A stretch of DNA of 64,000 nucleotides from Flavobacterium alkalisoli. Its GTDB lineage: Bacteria > Bacteroidota > Bacteroidia > Flavobacteriales > Flavobacteriaceae. Made by a program: the position numbers and the translations under genes. Positions 7,610-17,000 of the stretch are shown in pieces. The notes beneath the pieces were generated by a model. It was not told the origin of the DNA. It ran no database searches and saw nothing but the letters and a program-made list of their open reading frames with translations. Numbering within the stretch: position 1 is the stretch's first letter; the number at the start of each line of letters is the position of its first letter. The stretch is from the NCBI RefSeq assembly GCF_008000935.1, contig NZ_CP042831.1, positions 1,984,001 through 2,048,000 on the forward strand, read 5' to 3'.

Positions 7610-8461
7610 ATGTCCAATATGGCTATACAGTTTAAAACTTTAGAAAGCACTGAAATACCTGAACTCCTTGAGGTATTTAACAGTGCTTTTTCTGATTATG
7701 CCCTCCCCATGAGGATGGAGGAAGCTATTTTTCTGCGTAAGCTTTTTATCGAAGGAGTTTCGCTTGGCTTCTCTGCAGGAGCTTTTGACGGAGATAAGCT
7801 TGTAGGGTTTATTCTCCATGGTCTTGATGAGTTTAATGGAGAAAAAAGGGTCTTTAATGCCGCCACAGGAGTAGTACAGTCACATAGAGGGCAGCGCCTT
7901 GCAAAACAAATGTACAATTACATACTGCCTGTTTTAAAAGCACAAGGCTACAGGCACCATCAGCTTGAGGTGCTTAATGGTAATATAAAGGCCGAAAGGG
8001 CTTATGAAAAGGTTGGCTTCCGTAAATCAAGAGACCTTTTCGGTTATGAAGGTACTGTTGCTCCACAAATTATTCCTGCTGTAGAGATAAAGGAGGTAAA
8101 ATATTTAGACTGGATTAAGGTACAGTCTTTTTGGGATGTGCAGCCTGCATGGCAAAACCATACTCCAACAGTACAAAGGACAATGAAAGATCAAAAGATT
8201 ATTGCCGCTTATGTTGAAGGAAACCTTGCCGGATATCTTGTATATGATACAGTTAACGGCAGGTCAAAACAGTTTGCCGTTAAAAAGGAATACCGGAGAC
8301 AAGGTATAGGTACAGCATTATTAGCCAATGTTACTCAGGCTTTGGGAAAAGTAAACTTTGTAAATTATGATGATAATGATAAAGGGGCAAAAGCATTTTT
8401 TGATGCTTTAGGATTGAAACCAAATTATCATTTACATGAAATGACGCTTGTTTACTCTTAA
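7610..8461 (+). CDS. Tandem GNAT acetyltransferase
   Basis: A 283-residue protein with two GNAT folds. The first (about 5-150) contains the acetyl-CoA loop SHRGQRLAKQMY and the beta-bulge GYRHHQLEVLNGNIKAERAY. The second (about 200-283) has KKEYRRQGIGTALLANV. Substrate unknown. Such tandem GNATs often acetylate small molecules or protein N-termini. A second in-frame ATG three codons in (MAIQFK) is an equally good start. It may be co-transcribed with the thioredoxin-fold gene upstream. Confidence 0.82.
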   Translation: MSNMAIQFKTLESTEIPELLEVFNSAFSDYALPMRMEEAIFLRKLFIEGVSLGFSAGAFDGDKLVGFILHGLDEFNGEKRVFNAATGVVQSHRGQRLAKQMYNYILPVLKAQGYRHHQLEVLNGNIKAERAYEKVGFRKSRDLFGYEGTVAPQIIPAVEIKEVKYLDWIKVQSFWDVQPAWQNHTPTVQRTMKDQKIIAAYVEGNLAGYLVYDTVNGRSKQFAVKKEYRRQGIGTALLANVTQALGKVNFVNYDDNDKGAKAFFDALGLKPNYHLHEMTLVYS

Positions 8462-8505
8462 CTTTATTGATTTAAATAACGTAACCTATTAAATAGTTTA
8501 AGCAG

Positions 8506-9006
8506 ATGTATAATTTTAAATTAGATCTTTTATATGGAAAAGAATATTTTGATTTAAGACCTAAAGTTTCTTACAAGGTTAAGGAATATATAGAAGATTT
8601 TTTTGTTGAAATGTTTTTTACTGAAAAGAAAATTATTGTTAATAACAAAGTAACCAGTTTGTTACAGATAAGTTTTTTTATAGACAAGACAAAGGAATAT
8701 ATTACGCTTCTTCCACCTACTGTTTATAAAAGTTATAATACCAAAGCATTTCCTATTATGGTAGGTTATGTTGATAAATTTCAGGTGTCAAAAAATACTA
8801 ACTTGGATTTTGCTTATATGTTATTTGATATTGTATCTGAATTTCTTTTAGTAAATTATAAAAAGGTAAAGCCTGAAGAATTAAAAATTTTAAAAGAACA
8901 AATAGATATAGACTACTTATCAAAAATAGTATATCCTGCACCATTTGAGGAACAACTGTTTGTAGGAGATAATAATTTGAATAATGAAGTTATTCATTTG
9001 GGATAA
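8506..9006 (+). CDS. Hypothetical protein, AT-rich orphan
   Basis: 166 residues, no signal peptide or membrane helix, rich in Lys, Tyr, Phe and Asp/Glu. I do not recognise a family. The gene is clearly more AT-rich than its neighbours, which can mean recent acquisition or weak expression. Size and acidity would fit a small immunity- or effector-like protein, but no toxin, nuclease or phage gene is adjacent to support that. It follows the GNAT gene by 44 bases without an obvious terminator. Confidence 0.6.
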   Translation: MYNFKLDLLYGKEYFDLRPKVSYKVKEYIEDFFVEMFFTEKKIIVNNKVTSLLQISFFIDKTKEYITLLPPTVYKSYNTKAFPIMVGYVDKFQVSKNTNLDFAYMLFDIVSEFLLVNYKKVKPEELKILKEQIDIDYLSKIVYPAPFEEQLFVGDNNLNNEVIHLG

Positions 9007-9073
9007 AAAATAGGATGTTAATTTATAGATTAGATTGAATTAATATGTGCACGAAATAGTACTTATTTACCCT

Positions 9074-9081
9074 TAACTTTG
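9074..9081 (+). promoter_or_regulatory. -7 promoter box of the rhodanese lipoprotein gene
   Basis: TAACTTTG fits TAnnTTTG exactly and lies 24 bases before the ATG at 9106. It overlaps the alternative TTG start at 9079, which argues that translation begins at 9106 and not at 9079. Confidence 0.65.
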
Positions 9082-9105
9082 TCAATACAATTAAAAATAC
9101 ATATT

Positions 9106-9492
9106 ATGAAAAGAGCACTTTATTTAGCAGTATTATTTATTTCACTTATATCCTGCCAGGCACAGCAAAAGGAAGGAACAGAATTAATAAACCCAACCGA
9201 ATTTGCTCAAAAGATAGAGATCGAGAAGGGACAGATTATAGATGTACGTACGCCTAAAGAATACAAATCAGGGTGTATAGACGGAGCTGTAAATATCCAT
9301 TTATATGATAAGGATTTTGGCGAACGAATTGACAAACTTGATAAAAATGAAACAGTATATGTTTACTGTAAAGCAGGAGGGCGAAGTGCCGAAGCTGTTG
9401 AAATTATGCAGGAAAAAGGCTTTAAGCATATAGTGGAACTAGACGGAGGTATGGATGCCTGGAACGAGGCGGCAAAGCCTGTAAAGAAATAG
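9106..9492 (+). CDS. Rhodanese-like lipoprotein
   Basis: 128 residues from ATG 9106. The N-terminus is a lipoprotein signal (LFISLISCQAQQ, lipobox LISC). The rhodanese domain follows with IIDVRTPKEY and the active-site loop YCKAGGRSAEAVEIM (catalytic Cys). This is an exported sulfurtransferase, anchored to the envelope, probably moving sulfane sulfur in the periplasm. A frame extension to TTG 9079 exists, but it overlaps the -7 promoter box and would spoil the signal peptide. Its stop abuts the stop of the convergent DUF3995 gene with no spacer. Confidence 0.86.
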   Translation: MKRALYLAVLFISLISCQAQQKEGTELINPTEFAQKIEIEKGQIIDVRTPKEYKSGCIDGAVNIHLYDKDFGERIDKLDKNETVYVYCKAGGRSAEAVEIMQEKGFKHIVELDGGMDAWNEAAKPVKK

Positions 9493-9915
9493 TTAGTCTA
9501 ACAGGAATATCAAAAAGCTTACAAAGGCAATTACAACACATAAAGGCGAATAATAACGGGTATCATTCTTAGCAAAGAGGGTACCCGTTGCTTTTTTAAA
9601 AAAGCCAATGTATTTAAAATCACCTATGGCTCTTAGGGTAAAGATAAAACCTATAGCCAGGGTGGCATATTTAAAGATGTTGAGGTTTACATACTCCCTG
9701 AAGATATCGAGATTGCCTATAGTAATAAAAGCAAAAATACCCATTGCTGCGGCTACGATAAAAGTAACAAGCGGACCCGGAGTAAAAACGGCATGGCCTT
9801 CTTCAAAAGAGGGGAGTACTGCACTCATCCCTTTTTTACCACCCATAGCCCAGTAAACATGTAAAAAGGATAGAAAGATAAATATGGAAGTGTTTATTAA
9901 AACAGGAAAAATCAT
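9493..9915 (-). CDS. DUF3995 family four-helix membrane protein
   Basis: 140 residues with four hydrophobic segments (about 1-20, 48-68, 80-98, 120-139). The pattern FLSFLHVYWAMGGKKG near the start and LRAIGDFKYIGFFKK before the last helix is characteristic of DUF3995 proteins, integral membrane proteins of unknown function. Convergent with the rhodanese lipoprotein with no intergenic bases. No operon partner is apparent on its side; the next minus-strand gene is 76 bases upstream. Confidence 0.75.
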   Translation of the reverse strand: MIFPVLINTSIFIFLSFLHVYWAMGGKKGMSAVLPSFEEGHAVFTPGPLVTFIVAAAMGIFAFITIGNLDIFREYVNLNIFKYATLAIGFIFTLRAIGDFKYIGFFKKATGTLFAKNDTRYYSPLCVVIAFVSFLIFLLD

Positions 9916-9991
9916 TACGGTTTAATGTTGGTTTACACAAAGTTACCTTATTAAAACGTAATGATTTTTAAACTTATATTAAAACAGGGTG

Positions 9992-10270
9992 TTATTTTGC
10001 TAAAACATCCCCAATTTCTTCGTGTCTGTCAAACATCTTTTTGGCAAAAGGACACAGGGGTATTATTTTAATGTTCTTTTCTCGGGCAAACTCAACTGCC
10101 TTATCCAGTAGTTTTTTGCCTACACCTTTAAATTCAGGGTTGCCTATAGTGTGTTCAATTATAAATTTATCGTTGTTGGCCCAAACATAGGTCATAATAC
10201 CTGCCTGAACATCGCTTTCCATAGCTTTAAAATGGCCTTTTTTGCCATCATCATAATGAATTATCTCCAT
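9992..10270 (-). CDS. Small GNAT-like N-acetyltransferase (YjdJ/NATD1 type)
   Basis: 92 residues, the compact GNAT form. HTIGNPEFKGVGKKLLDKAVEFAREKN holds the acetyl-CoA loop (GVGKKL) and IIPLCPFAKKMFDRHEE is the typical tail of this subfamily. Acceptor unknown. It starts 5 bases after the pirin stop, so it is the distal gene of a pirin-GNAT pair. Confidence 0.83.
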   Translation of the reverse strand: MEIIHYDDGKKGHFKAMESDVQAGIMTYVWANNDKFIIEHTIGNPEFKGVGKKLLDKAVEFAREKNIKIIPLCPFAKKMFDRHEEIGDVLAK

Positions 10271-10275
10271 AACGG

Positions 10276-11172
10276 TTATTGTTTTGGTTTAAAGTTTGTG
10301 TTTTGAGGTGGTAGTGGTACAAAGCCTGTTTCTCCCGGTACTTTAGGGAAGGTTTGATCCAGCCATCTCTGTTTGGCATCTTCAATAAGTTCATAGGAAG
10401 TAGCCACAAAATTCCAGTAAATATGCCTTGGCTCAGGAAACGGTTCTCCTCCAAAAATATATACCGTACTGTTTTCGTTTATTGTGAATTCGCAAAGCGA
10501 GGCCTCTTTTGCCACAAGCAGCTGTTTAGGTTCAAAAACGGTACCGTCACTTTCTATGCTGCCTTCAAGAATATACAGGCCGCTTTCCCCATAAAGGTCT
10601 TTGCCTATACTCAGTTTTTGTTTCGTTTTACTTTTTATTTCTATATAGTACAGTTTACTGTAAACCGGTACCGGTGATTTTTTACCGAAAGCTTCTCCGG
10701 CAATAAGCTTTACGGATACACCATCCTGTTCCCAGGCCGGGAGTTCATTTTCTTCAATATGTACAAAAGATGGTTCTGTTTGTTCAAATTCCTTAGGTAA
10801 TGCAACCCATATTTGCAGGCCATGAAGCATTTTGTCTGAATGCCTTAAATAGTCAGGTGTACGTTCAGAATGTACAATGCCTTTGCCTGCAGTCATCCAG
10901 TTTACCTGGCCGGGTTTTATTTCTACTTCAGTACCTAAACTGTCCTTGTGCATAATGTTTCCTTCAAACAGGTAGGTTAGTGTAGACAGGCCTATGTGCG
11001 GATGAGGACCTACATCCATATTTTCATTGTCTTTTAAAGCCACCGGACCCATGTGGTCAATAAATGCGAACGGACCTACGGTTCTTTTGTCTTTAAAGGG
11101 TAAGAGCCTTCCTACGAGAAAGTTACCTATGTCGCTGGGGCGCTCTTCTATAATTAGATTGATATTTGACAT
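10276..11172 (-). CDS. Pirin family protein
   Basis: Bicupin of 298 residues. The metal ligands of the pirin fold are intact: His57, His59 (GPHPHIGLSTLTYLF), His101 and Glu103 (GIVHSERT). Members bind Fe and some act as quercetin 2,3-dioxygenases or redox-sensing cofactors. A second cupin half runs from about 130 to 240. It precedes a small GNAT by 5 bases and follows the cupin gene by 55 bases, in the same orientation as the dioxygenase-esterase unit. A role in degrading or sensing aromatic or flavonoid-type electrophiles is plausible but not shown. Confidence 0.88.
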   Translation of the reverse strand: MSNINLIIEERPSDIGNFLVGRLLPFKDKRTVGPFAFIDHMGPVALKDNENMDVGPHPHIGLSTLTYLFEGNIMHKDSLGTEVEIKPGQVNWMTAGKGIVHSERTPDYLRHSDKMLHGLQIWVALPKEFEQTEPSFVHIEENELPAWEQDGVSVKLIAGEAFGKKSPVPVYSKLYYIEIKSKTKQKLSIGKDLYGESGLYILEGSIESDGTVFEPKQLLVAKEASLCEFTINENSTVYIFGGEPFPEPRHIYWNFVATSYELIEDAKQRWLDQTFPKVPGETGFVPLPPQNTNFKPKQ

Positions 11173-11227
11173 GGTATAAAAATTAAAGGTTTAAATTACA
11201 AATAATTAGAATACAAAAATCAACCTG

Positions 11228-11587
11228 TTACAATAAAGTGATAAAAATAGATGAACGTATTTCTTTTGTAATGTTTCGGGTTTTATGTCCCTTACCTTCA
11301 GTATCTTCTACAAGTAGTATGTCGCCGCCTTTAAAGTATCTTTTTTCTCCTAGCGAGGTTTCTATTTCAATAACACCATCCATAAGTATAATGTATTGCC
11401 TGGCGGGTGCATTATGAAAATCATAATCGTATGAAGAAACAACTTTCCTAAAGGTGATAGTCCCTGCTTTTTGAGCTTCAGAAAGAAAACCTATTTCACC
11501 ATTATCGTTAAGAGGTACAGAGACAGTCTCAAAACGACTGTCTCCGTTACTATCACTATATATGCGGGTTATAGTGTAAGCTTCCAT
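11228..11587 (-). CDS. Cupin domain protein
   Basis: 119 residues with a single cupin barrel. HNAPARQYIILMDGVIEIET resembles cupin motif 1, and GGDILLVEDTEGKGHKTR holds the second motif with its His. Small cupins of this kind may bind a metal or ligand; activity is unknown. Its ATG overlaps the stop of the upstream esterase by one base (TAATG), indicating translational coupling with the esterase and dioxygenase genes. Confidence 0.75.
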   Translation of the reverse strand: MEAYTITRIYSDSNGDSRFETVSVPLNDNGEIGFLSEAQKAGTITFRKVVSSYDYDFHNAPARQYIILMDGVIEIETSLGEKRYFKGGDILLVEDTEGKGHKTRNITKEIRSSIFITLL

Positions 11588-12213
11588 TATTTAAAGGATG
11601 TTGCCAGCCATTGGGCTGTTAGTTTTATATCATCAGCCGTAAGGTTGTGCCCTGTTGGGATATCGTAGTAATCAACTGCAAAACCAAGCTCTTTAAGGTT
11701 ATTAAGGTAGGTTTGCGTATCATTCGGGTTTACAGTAGAATCAAGCCTTCCTGAGCTGAAAAACACAGGAACATTGTTGTTTGTTCCGGCAGATTTAATT
11801 TCCTTAAACGGTTGCATAGGCCTGTATAAAATGGCCCCTGCTAAAAAATCAGGATATTTTATAAGTGTTGCCCCTGCAATATTGGCCCCGTTAGAGTAAC
11901 CTAAAGCTATAAGCTTTGTGATATCGAAACCTTCCTTATCGGCTATAGACTTTATAAAAGCAACCATTTCATCGGTACGGAAATCAAGATCCTGTTCGTC
12001 AAATACTCCCATGCCTAAGCGTTTAAAAAAACGTGGCATGCCATGTTCGCTAACATTTCCCCTAAGGCTTAATATGTTGTATTCTTTACCAAAGTTTTCG
12101 GCTAAGGGAATAAGGTCTCTTTCGTTACCACCGGTACCATGCAGCAGTAGTAAAGTATAAGCTGCTGCATTTTGAGATGGTAGGTATATATATTTTAAAG
12201 GTTCAAAGTTCAT
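11587..12213 (-). CDS. Carboxylesterase/phospholipase, MhqD-like alpha/beta hydrolase
   Basis: 208 residues. The alpha/beta hydrolase features are LLLHGTGGNERDL (oxyanion loop), nucleophile Ser107 in LGYSNGAN, Asp158 (GRLDSTV) and His189 (PTGHN). It best resembles the MhqD/YodD group that partners a ring-cleaving dioxygenase in hydroquinone degradation. It sits 11 bases downstream of such a dioxygenase gene and overlaps the next cupin gene by one base. The expected reaction is ester hydrolysis in detoxification of aromatic electrophiles. Confidence 0.83.
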   Translation of the reverse strand: MNFEPLKYIYLPSQNAAAYTLLLLHGTGGNERDLIPLAENFGKEYNILSLRGNVSEHGMPRFFKRLGMGVFDEQDLDFRTDEMVAFIKSIADKEGFDITKLIALGYSNGANIAGATLIKYPDFLAGAILYRPMQPFKEIKSAGTNNNVPVFFSSGRLDSTVNPNDTQTYLNNLKELGFAVDYYDIPTGHNLTADDIKLTAQWLATSFK

Positions 12214-12224
12214 TTTAAAAAGTA

Positions 12225-13163
12225 TTAGTTAATAGGTGCTAAATAAGCCTCAAGTTCGCTTCGTCTAGATTCATACTGTTCCGGAAGTTTAAGCCCTTTA
12301 CCTAAATCTTCAAGACTTTCGTCTACCATAAATCCGGGGTTGTCTGTAGCTATTTCAAACAATACTCCTCCCGGTTCCCTGAAGTATAAAGAGTGGAAAT
12401 AGTTACGGTCTATTTGCGGAGTAATATTTAATCCTGCTACCACCACTTTTTCTCTCATTTTCATTAAGGTTTCATCATCTTTAACCCTAAAGGCTACATG
12501 GTGTACGGTTCCGTTTGCCACATGACCTCGTTTTTCATCCTTAAGCTCTACAATATCTACTATTGCCGCATTTTCTACTGCATCGGTAGCAAAACGGTAA
12601 CGGTTAACATCCTGGGATATTAATTTGTAACCAAATACTTCTGTCAATACAGTTGCAGTGCCGGCAATATTGTTTAGGGTAAGGGTAACGTTATGAAATC
12701 CTCGGGTAGCGATATCTGCTTTTACTTCATCGGTTTCCCACGGCTTTCTGTTATCCGGAGTTTCAGATTCTATCAGTTCCAGTTTCAATCCATCAGGATC
12801 AAGGAATGTTAAGAACCTTTCTCCAAACCTTTCGGCAGGTTTATTGTAAATAACATTGTATTTGTCAAATCGCTCTACCCATTTCTCAAGGCTTCCTTTT
12901 GGTACAGAATAACCTATTTCGGTAGCCATTCCTGAGCCTCTTCTTCCTTGTGGGATACCTTCACCCCAAGGGAAGAAAGTAAGTATGGTTCCTGCACTGC
13001 CTATTTCGTCGCCAAAATAAAAGTGGTAAGTACCGGGGTCGTCAAAATTTACGGTTTTTTTAATAAAACGTAAGCCTAATATTTTAGAGTAGAAGTCAAA
13101 ATTACGTTTGGCGTCACCTGCTATTGCAGTAATATGGTGTAAGCCTAAAATTCTATTTTCCAT
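12225..13163 (-). CDS. Ring-cleaving dioxygenase, MhqO-like (VOC fold)
   Basis: 312 residues made of two vicinal-oxygen-chelate (glyoxalase) modules. The first starts with ILGLHHITAIAGD (metal His) and runs through FGDEIGSAGTILTFFPW. The second (about 150-275) contains TRGFHNVTLTLNN, HHVAFRVKDDE and LYFREPGGVLFEIATD, with the expected His and Glu metal ligands. The family cleaves hydroquinone- or catechol-type rings with Fe. It heads a minus-strand unit with the MhqD-like esterase and cupin. No MarR-type palindrome like the one at 4.75 kb is visible upstream. Confidence 0.86.
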   Translation of the reverse strand: MENRILGLHHITAIAGDAKRNFDFYSKILGLRFIKKTVNFDDPGTYHFYFGDEIGSAGTILTFFPWGEGIPQGRRGSGMATEIGYSVPKGSLEKWVERFDKYNVIYNKPAERFGERFLTFLDPDGLKLELIESETPDNRKPWETDEVKADIATRGFHNVTLTLNNIAGTATVLTEVFGYKLISQDVNRYRFATDAVENAAIVDIVELKDEKRGHVANGTVHHVAFRVKDDETLMKMREKVVVAGLNITPQIDRNYFHSLYFREPGGVLFEIATDNPGFMVDESLEDLGKGLKLPEQYESRRSELEAYLAPIN

Positions 13164-13211
13164 GATATATGTTTTTAAAATTGTTATGTAAAATTACTGT
13201 TGGTTTAAAAG

Positions 13212-13553
13212 TTATGCATTGAACTGGGACAAGAAGTTAATTATCTCGGGCCTGTTGTATAAAGCGGCATATATCTCATTATAAAGCAATCCGCTACCCC
13301 CTCCATAATGTTGTATAACCTTAACTCTGGGGTTGTGAGCTGCAAAAGCTATTCTTAAAGAAATTTCATCTTCTTCGCTAATGCCACATCCCAATAGTAC
13401 AAGACTTATTCTTACTCCCTTAAAGAGTGCTTTGGCTTCCTCGTCATTGGTAGTTCCTAATCCGTTCCAGCTTTCATTTTTGTTTATAAGCCTTACAACG
13501 GTCTCCATAATTTCAGGATGCCTGCCTATGTATAAAATGTTTATCGCTTCCAT
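13212..13553 (-). CDS. Degenerate receiver-like protein, function unknown
   Basis: 113 residues. The strand/helix pattern is that of a response-regulator receiver (ILYIGRHPEIMETVVRLI, ISLVLLGCGISEED, VKVIQHYGGG), but the phosphorylation site is lost: the strand that normally ends in Asp reads LVLLGCGI, and the acidic pocket is IGRHP. If the resemblance is real, it is a pseudo-receiver that cannot be phosphorylated in the usual way. It ends 48 bases before the dioxygenase start and could be co-transcribed. Its last 20 or so bases are repeated 391 bases away, outside any gene. Confidence 0.65.
   Translation of the reverse strand: MEAINILYIGRHPEIMETVVRLINKNESWNGLGTTNDEEAKALFKGVRISLVLLGCGISEEDEISLRIAFAAHNPRVKVIQHYGGGSGLLYNEIYAALYNRPEIINFLSQFNA
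13215..13235. repeat. 21-bp direct repeat, copy 1 (3' end of receiver-like gene)
   Basis: These 21 bases encode the C-terminus FLSQFNA on the minus strand and are repeated exactly at 13606-13626 in non-coding DNA. Confidence 0.85.
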
Positions 13554-13605
13554 TGTATTGCATCTTAAAGTTTACATTACAAAGTTCCGTTAATCAAATG
13601 CTGTG

Positions 13606-13626
13606 TGCATTGAACTGGGACAAGAA
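13606..13626. repeat. 21-bp direct repeat, copy 2 (intergenic)
   Basis: Exact copy of 13215-13235, same orientation, 391 bases away. It is probably the scar of a lost tandem paralogue of the receiver-like gene. The sequence on either side differs from copy 1 and no open frame is conserved around it. Confidence 0.85.
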
Positions 13627-14004
13627 AAGAGGAAGGATGAAGGGAATATGCTTTTTTAGCACTTTTTATGATTTTGAAAAACCGTGATGTAACAGCATTG
13701 TATACAGAAAGTGTTGACAAAGGCGTAACAACTGGTTTTACAAAAACTATAAGATACTTAAGCTTTTAATATTTTGTGTTAATTTTTTGTGTGAAATAAG
13801 TGTTTGATTTTAAGTATGGAACAAAAAACAACACTTTTCATGTCAACACACATGTCAACGCTTTATTTAAGATAATATATTACTCAGAGCGTAAATTTAC
13901 CATAACACAGCCCCCAAAAATTAATGTGTTCGGGTTTCCTTACTTCAACCCTTTTTTTCTTGAAGACTACTTACGACTAACTATTATACTTTTAAAAAAA
14001 CGCT
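13627..14004. other. Non-coding stretch before the giant T9SS gene
   Basis: About 380 bases without a credible gene. It contains a tandem 9-mer (CATGTCAAC at 13839 and 13851, 12-base period). The element TAACTATTATA (13978-13988) lies just before the ATG at 14005, and a near match sits at the same place before the giant gene at 36997. A 94-codon frame at 13800 starts at a weak codon and overlaps the real gene start, so I do not call it. No clear TAnnTTTG box was found. Confidence 0.5.
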
Positions 14005-17000
14005 ATGAGAAAAATTACTTTAATAATTTTTATGGTCCTTTATTCCTTTTTGGGTTACAGCCAATTGACCGAAGAAGGTTTTGAAGGAGCCTGGCCTCCC
14101 ACGGGATGGACAATTGAAGATAACGGAAACGGACTTTTAAAAACCTGGCAACAGTCAGTGCCGGGAAGTTTTTTCGACTTTCCGTATGAGGGAAGCTATG
14201 CCGCTTTTATGGATAGGGAAGATGCACCCGCAGGTGTAACTCCTCAGGACTGGCTTATAACTCCTCAGTTTAATGTGCCCGGTAACCCATTATTAAAATT
14301 TTATTCACGACTTACCATTGGTGGAGATCAGGGTGGAGTATACCGTATTATGGTATCTTCAGATCCTGACCCATCAAACCTTGCCGCTTATGAAGAGGTT
14401 ATGTTGTGGACAGAAGAAGAAATTAACCCTGACCAAACTGAGTACACTCTTATAAATGTAAACCTGCCGGCTGCACTTACAGGTACAAATATTTATCTGG
14501 CTTTTGTTATGGAAGCCGATAATGCCGACAGATGGCTTATAGATAAAGTAAGTGTTTTTGAAGAATGTATAATTCCTCAAAACCTTAATGCCCTTAATAT
14601 ATCTCTTGACTCGGCAGATTTAACATGGGATGATTTTAATACCAATGCCGAATGGGATATTGAGTTGCTTGAAGGAGCAGGGACAACAATCGGCTCGGGT
14701 GAGGTTTATAATGGTTCACTGCCTTATTCTGTAAGCGATTTGGATCCCGGTACAGAATATAAGTTTTATGTTAGGGCTTTATGTGATACAGGAGAGGAAA
14801 GTGCCTGGGCAGGTCCGTTTTATTTTAATACAATTGCTCAGGGAGATAGCTGTGATGCACCTATTATAGCTGTATCATTACCTTACTCTGATTCAGGTAA
14901 TACGGCAAATCATGCCAATATATATAGTGGTGCGCCGGGAACGGGGTGTGGTACCCTGTTTTGGGAAGAATACCTTATGGGTAATGATGTGGTATATCAA
15001 TACACAGCCAATTTTACCGGAGAGATAACAGTAAATTTAACAGAGGCATCAAATTTTTCGGGTGTGTTTGTTTATCAGGACTGTGCCTCGATAGGGGCTG
15101 AATGTTTAGCAGGTGCTACAACAGGTTTTGAATCAATATCTGCAAGTATTCCCTCAATAGCAGTTACAGACGGAGAAGATTACTATATAGTAATATCCAG
15201 TAGTTCATCTTTTGTTACACCTTACACCATAGCAATCCAGCAGGTAAATTGCGACCCGCCTGTTGGTTTGCCAACGGTTTCGGATATGACATCTGTAGAA
15301 CTATCGTGGAGTAATCCTACCGCAGCTACTTCCTGGGAGGTGGTGATTCAGTCACCTGGTAGTGGCCTCCCAACAGGAAGTGGTGAAACAGCCACTGTAA
15401 ACACTAATTATTTGGTAGAAGATTTAACTGCAGGTACCCTTTATGAATATTATGTTAGGTCCGATTGTGAGGATGGTACATTTAGTGCCTGGGCTGGTCC
15501 TTATGTTTTTAATACATTAATTTGTGAAGCTTCTGAACAATGTAACTATACTTTTACCCTTACTGATATTGCAGGTAACGGATGGGACGGTAATACCATG
15601 AATGTTTCGCAAAACGGAGTAACTATAGCTGTACTTGGTGAAACATTTGACTGGGGTAGTACAGCAGAAGTAACTGTTCCTGTTTGTCATGGTATACCTG
15701 TACAGTTATACTGGAACGGCGGAGGTTTTAATGAAAATGAGGTGGGAGTAACAGTTCATAATTCGTTTGGACAAACCGTATATCAAAAAGCTCCGGGAGA
15801 AGGTTTTCAGGATACATTGCTTTACGAAGGTGATGTAGATTGTAATACTATTTCATGCCTGGCACCGTTTACGCTTACTTTAGATAGTGCTACGCTCAAT
15901 TCGGTTACATTATCATGGGATGGTGATGCTACCGGAAACTGGGAGTATTATATTGTTGAAGAGGGTGGCGCTGCTCCTGATGGTTCTACAACCGGGCTTC
16001 CTGCCACTACTAATCCGTTTACTGTTGAGGGACTTGATCCTGCAACCAACTACGATTTTTATATACGTATGGTGTGCGACGGTACAGCTACGCCAACCAG
16101 CACTTGGGGAGGGCCTCATTTGGTTAGTACATTAGTATGTCCGCCGGAAAACCAGTGTGAATATACTTTTGTAATGACAAGTGATTTTGGAGGTGGTTAC
16201 TTGGGCAATACTATGACCATAACCCAGGGAGGTGTATTTGTTACAACCATCGGATCAACCTTTGCAGAAGGAGATTCGCAAACAATTACAGTTCCTTTAT
16301 GTAGCGGTCAGCCGTTTGAAGTATATTGGAACAGTGGTGCTACCTTTGAAATAGGGCTCGAAATCATCAATCCTTTCGAACAGACATTATTTAGCCTTAC
16401 AATCGGTGAGGATGTTCCAAGTACTATTGTGTATACAGGAGACGTGGATTGTGATAATCCTGCCTGTATACCGCCGGCTGACCTTACCGCTACAAACGCA
16501 ACTCTAAATACTATAGATTTAGGTTGGGAGGGAGCATCAACAGGTAACTGGGAATATTATATTACCGAGGCAGGAAATCCTGCACCACAACCGGAAACCG
16601 AAGGAGAAGGCACTACTACAAATCCGGTTACGGCGTCGGGGCTTACCGCTGCAACCAACTATGAGTATTATGTAAGAATTATTTGTGAAGGTGGAGTGCC
16701 TGGCGAATGGGCAGGTCCGTTTGCGTTTAATACAACTGTTTGTGAGTTATCAGAGCAGTGTGTTTATAAGTTTGAGCTTACCAGTGCTTTAGGCTGGGGT
16801 TGGGAAAATACGACAATGACCGTTTATCAGGCGGGTGTACCTATTGCAACATTGGGTCCGGGGTTTGAGTTTGGCAGTTCTTATAACGTAGAAATACCTT
16901 TATGCTCTAATGCAGAGATAGAAGTATTTTGGAATACCGATGGTTGGGGTAACCCTGCCGATAAAGGGTTGGTGATTTATACTCCTTATATGGAGACATT

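Noticed and set aside
13800..14084. A 94-codon plus-strand frame before the giant T9SS gene
   Set aside because: It begins at a weak codon, is rich in Phe/Tyr/Lys from AT-rich DNA, and overlaps the well-supported signal peptide at 14005 in another frame.
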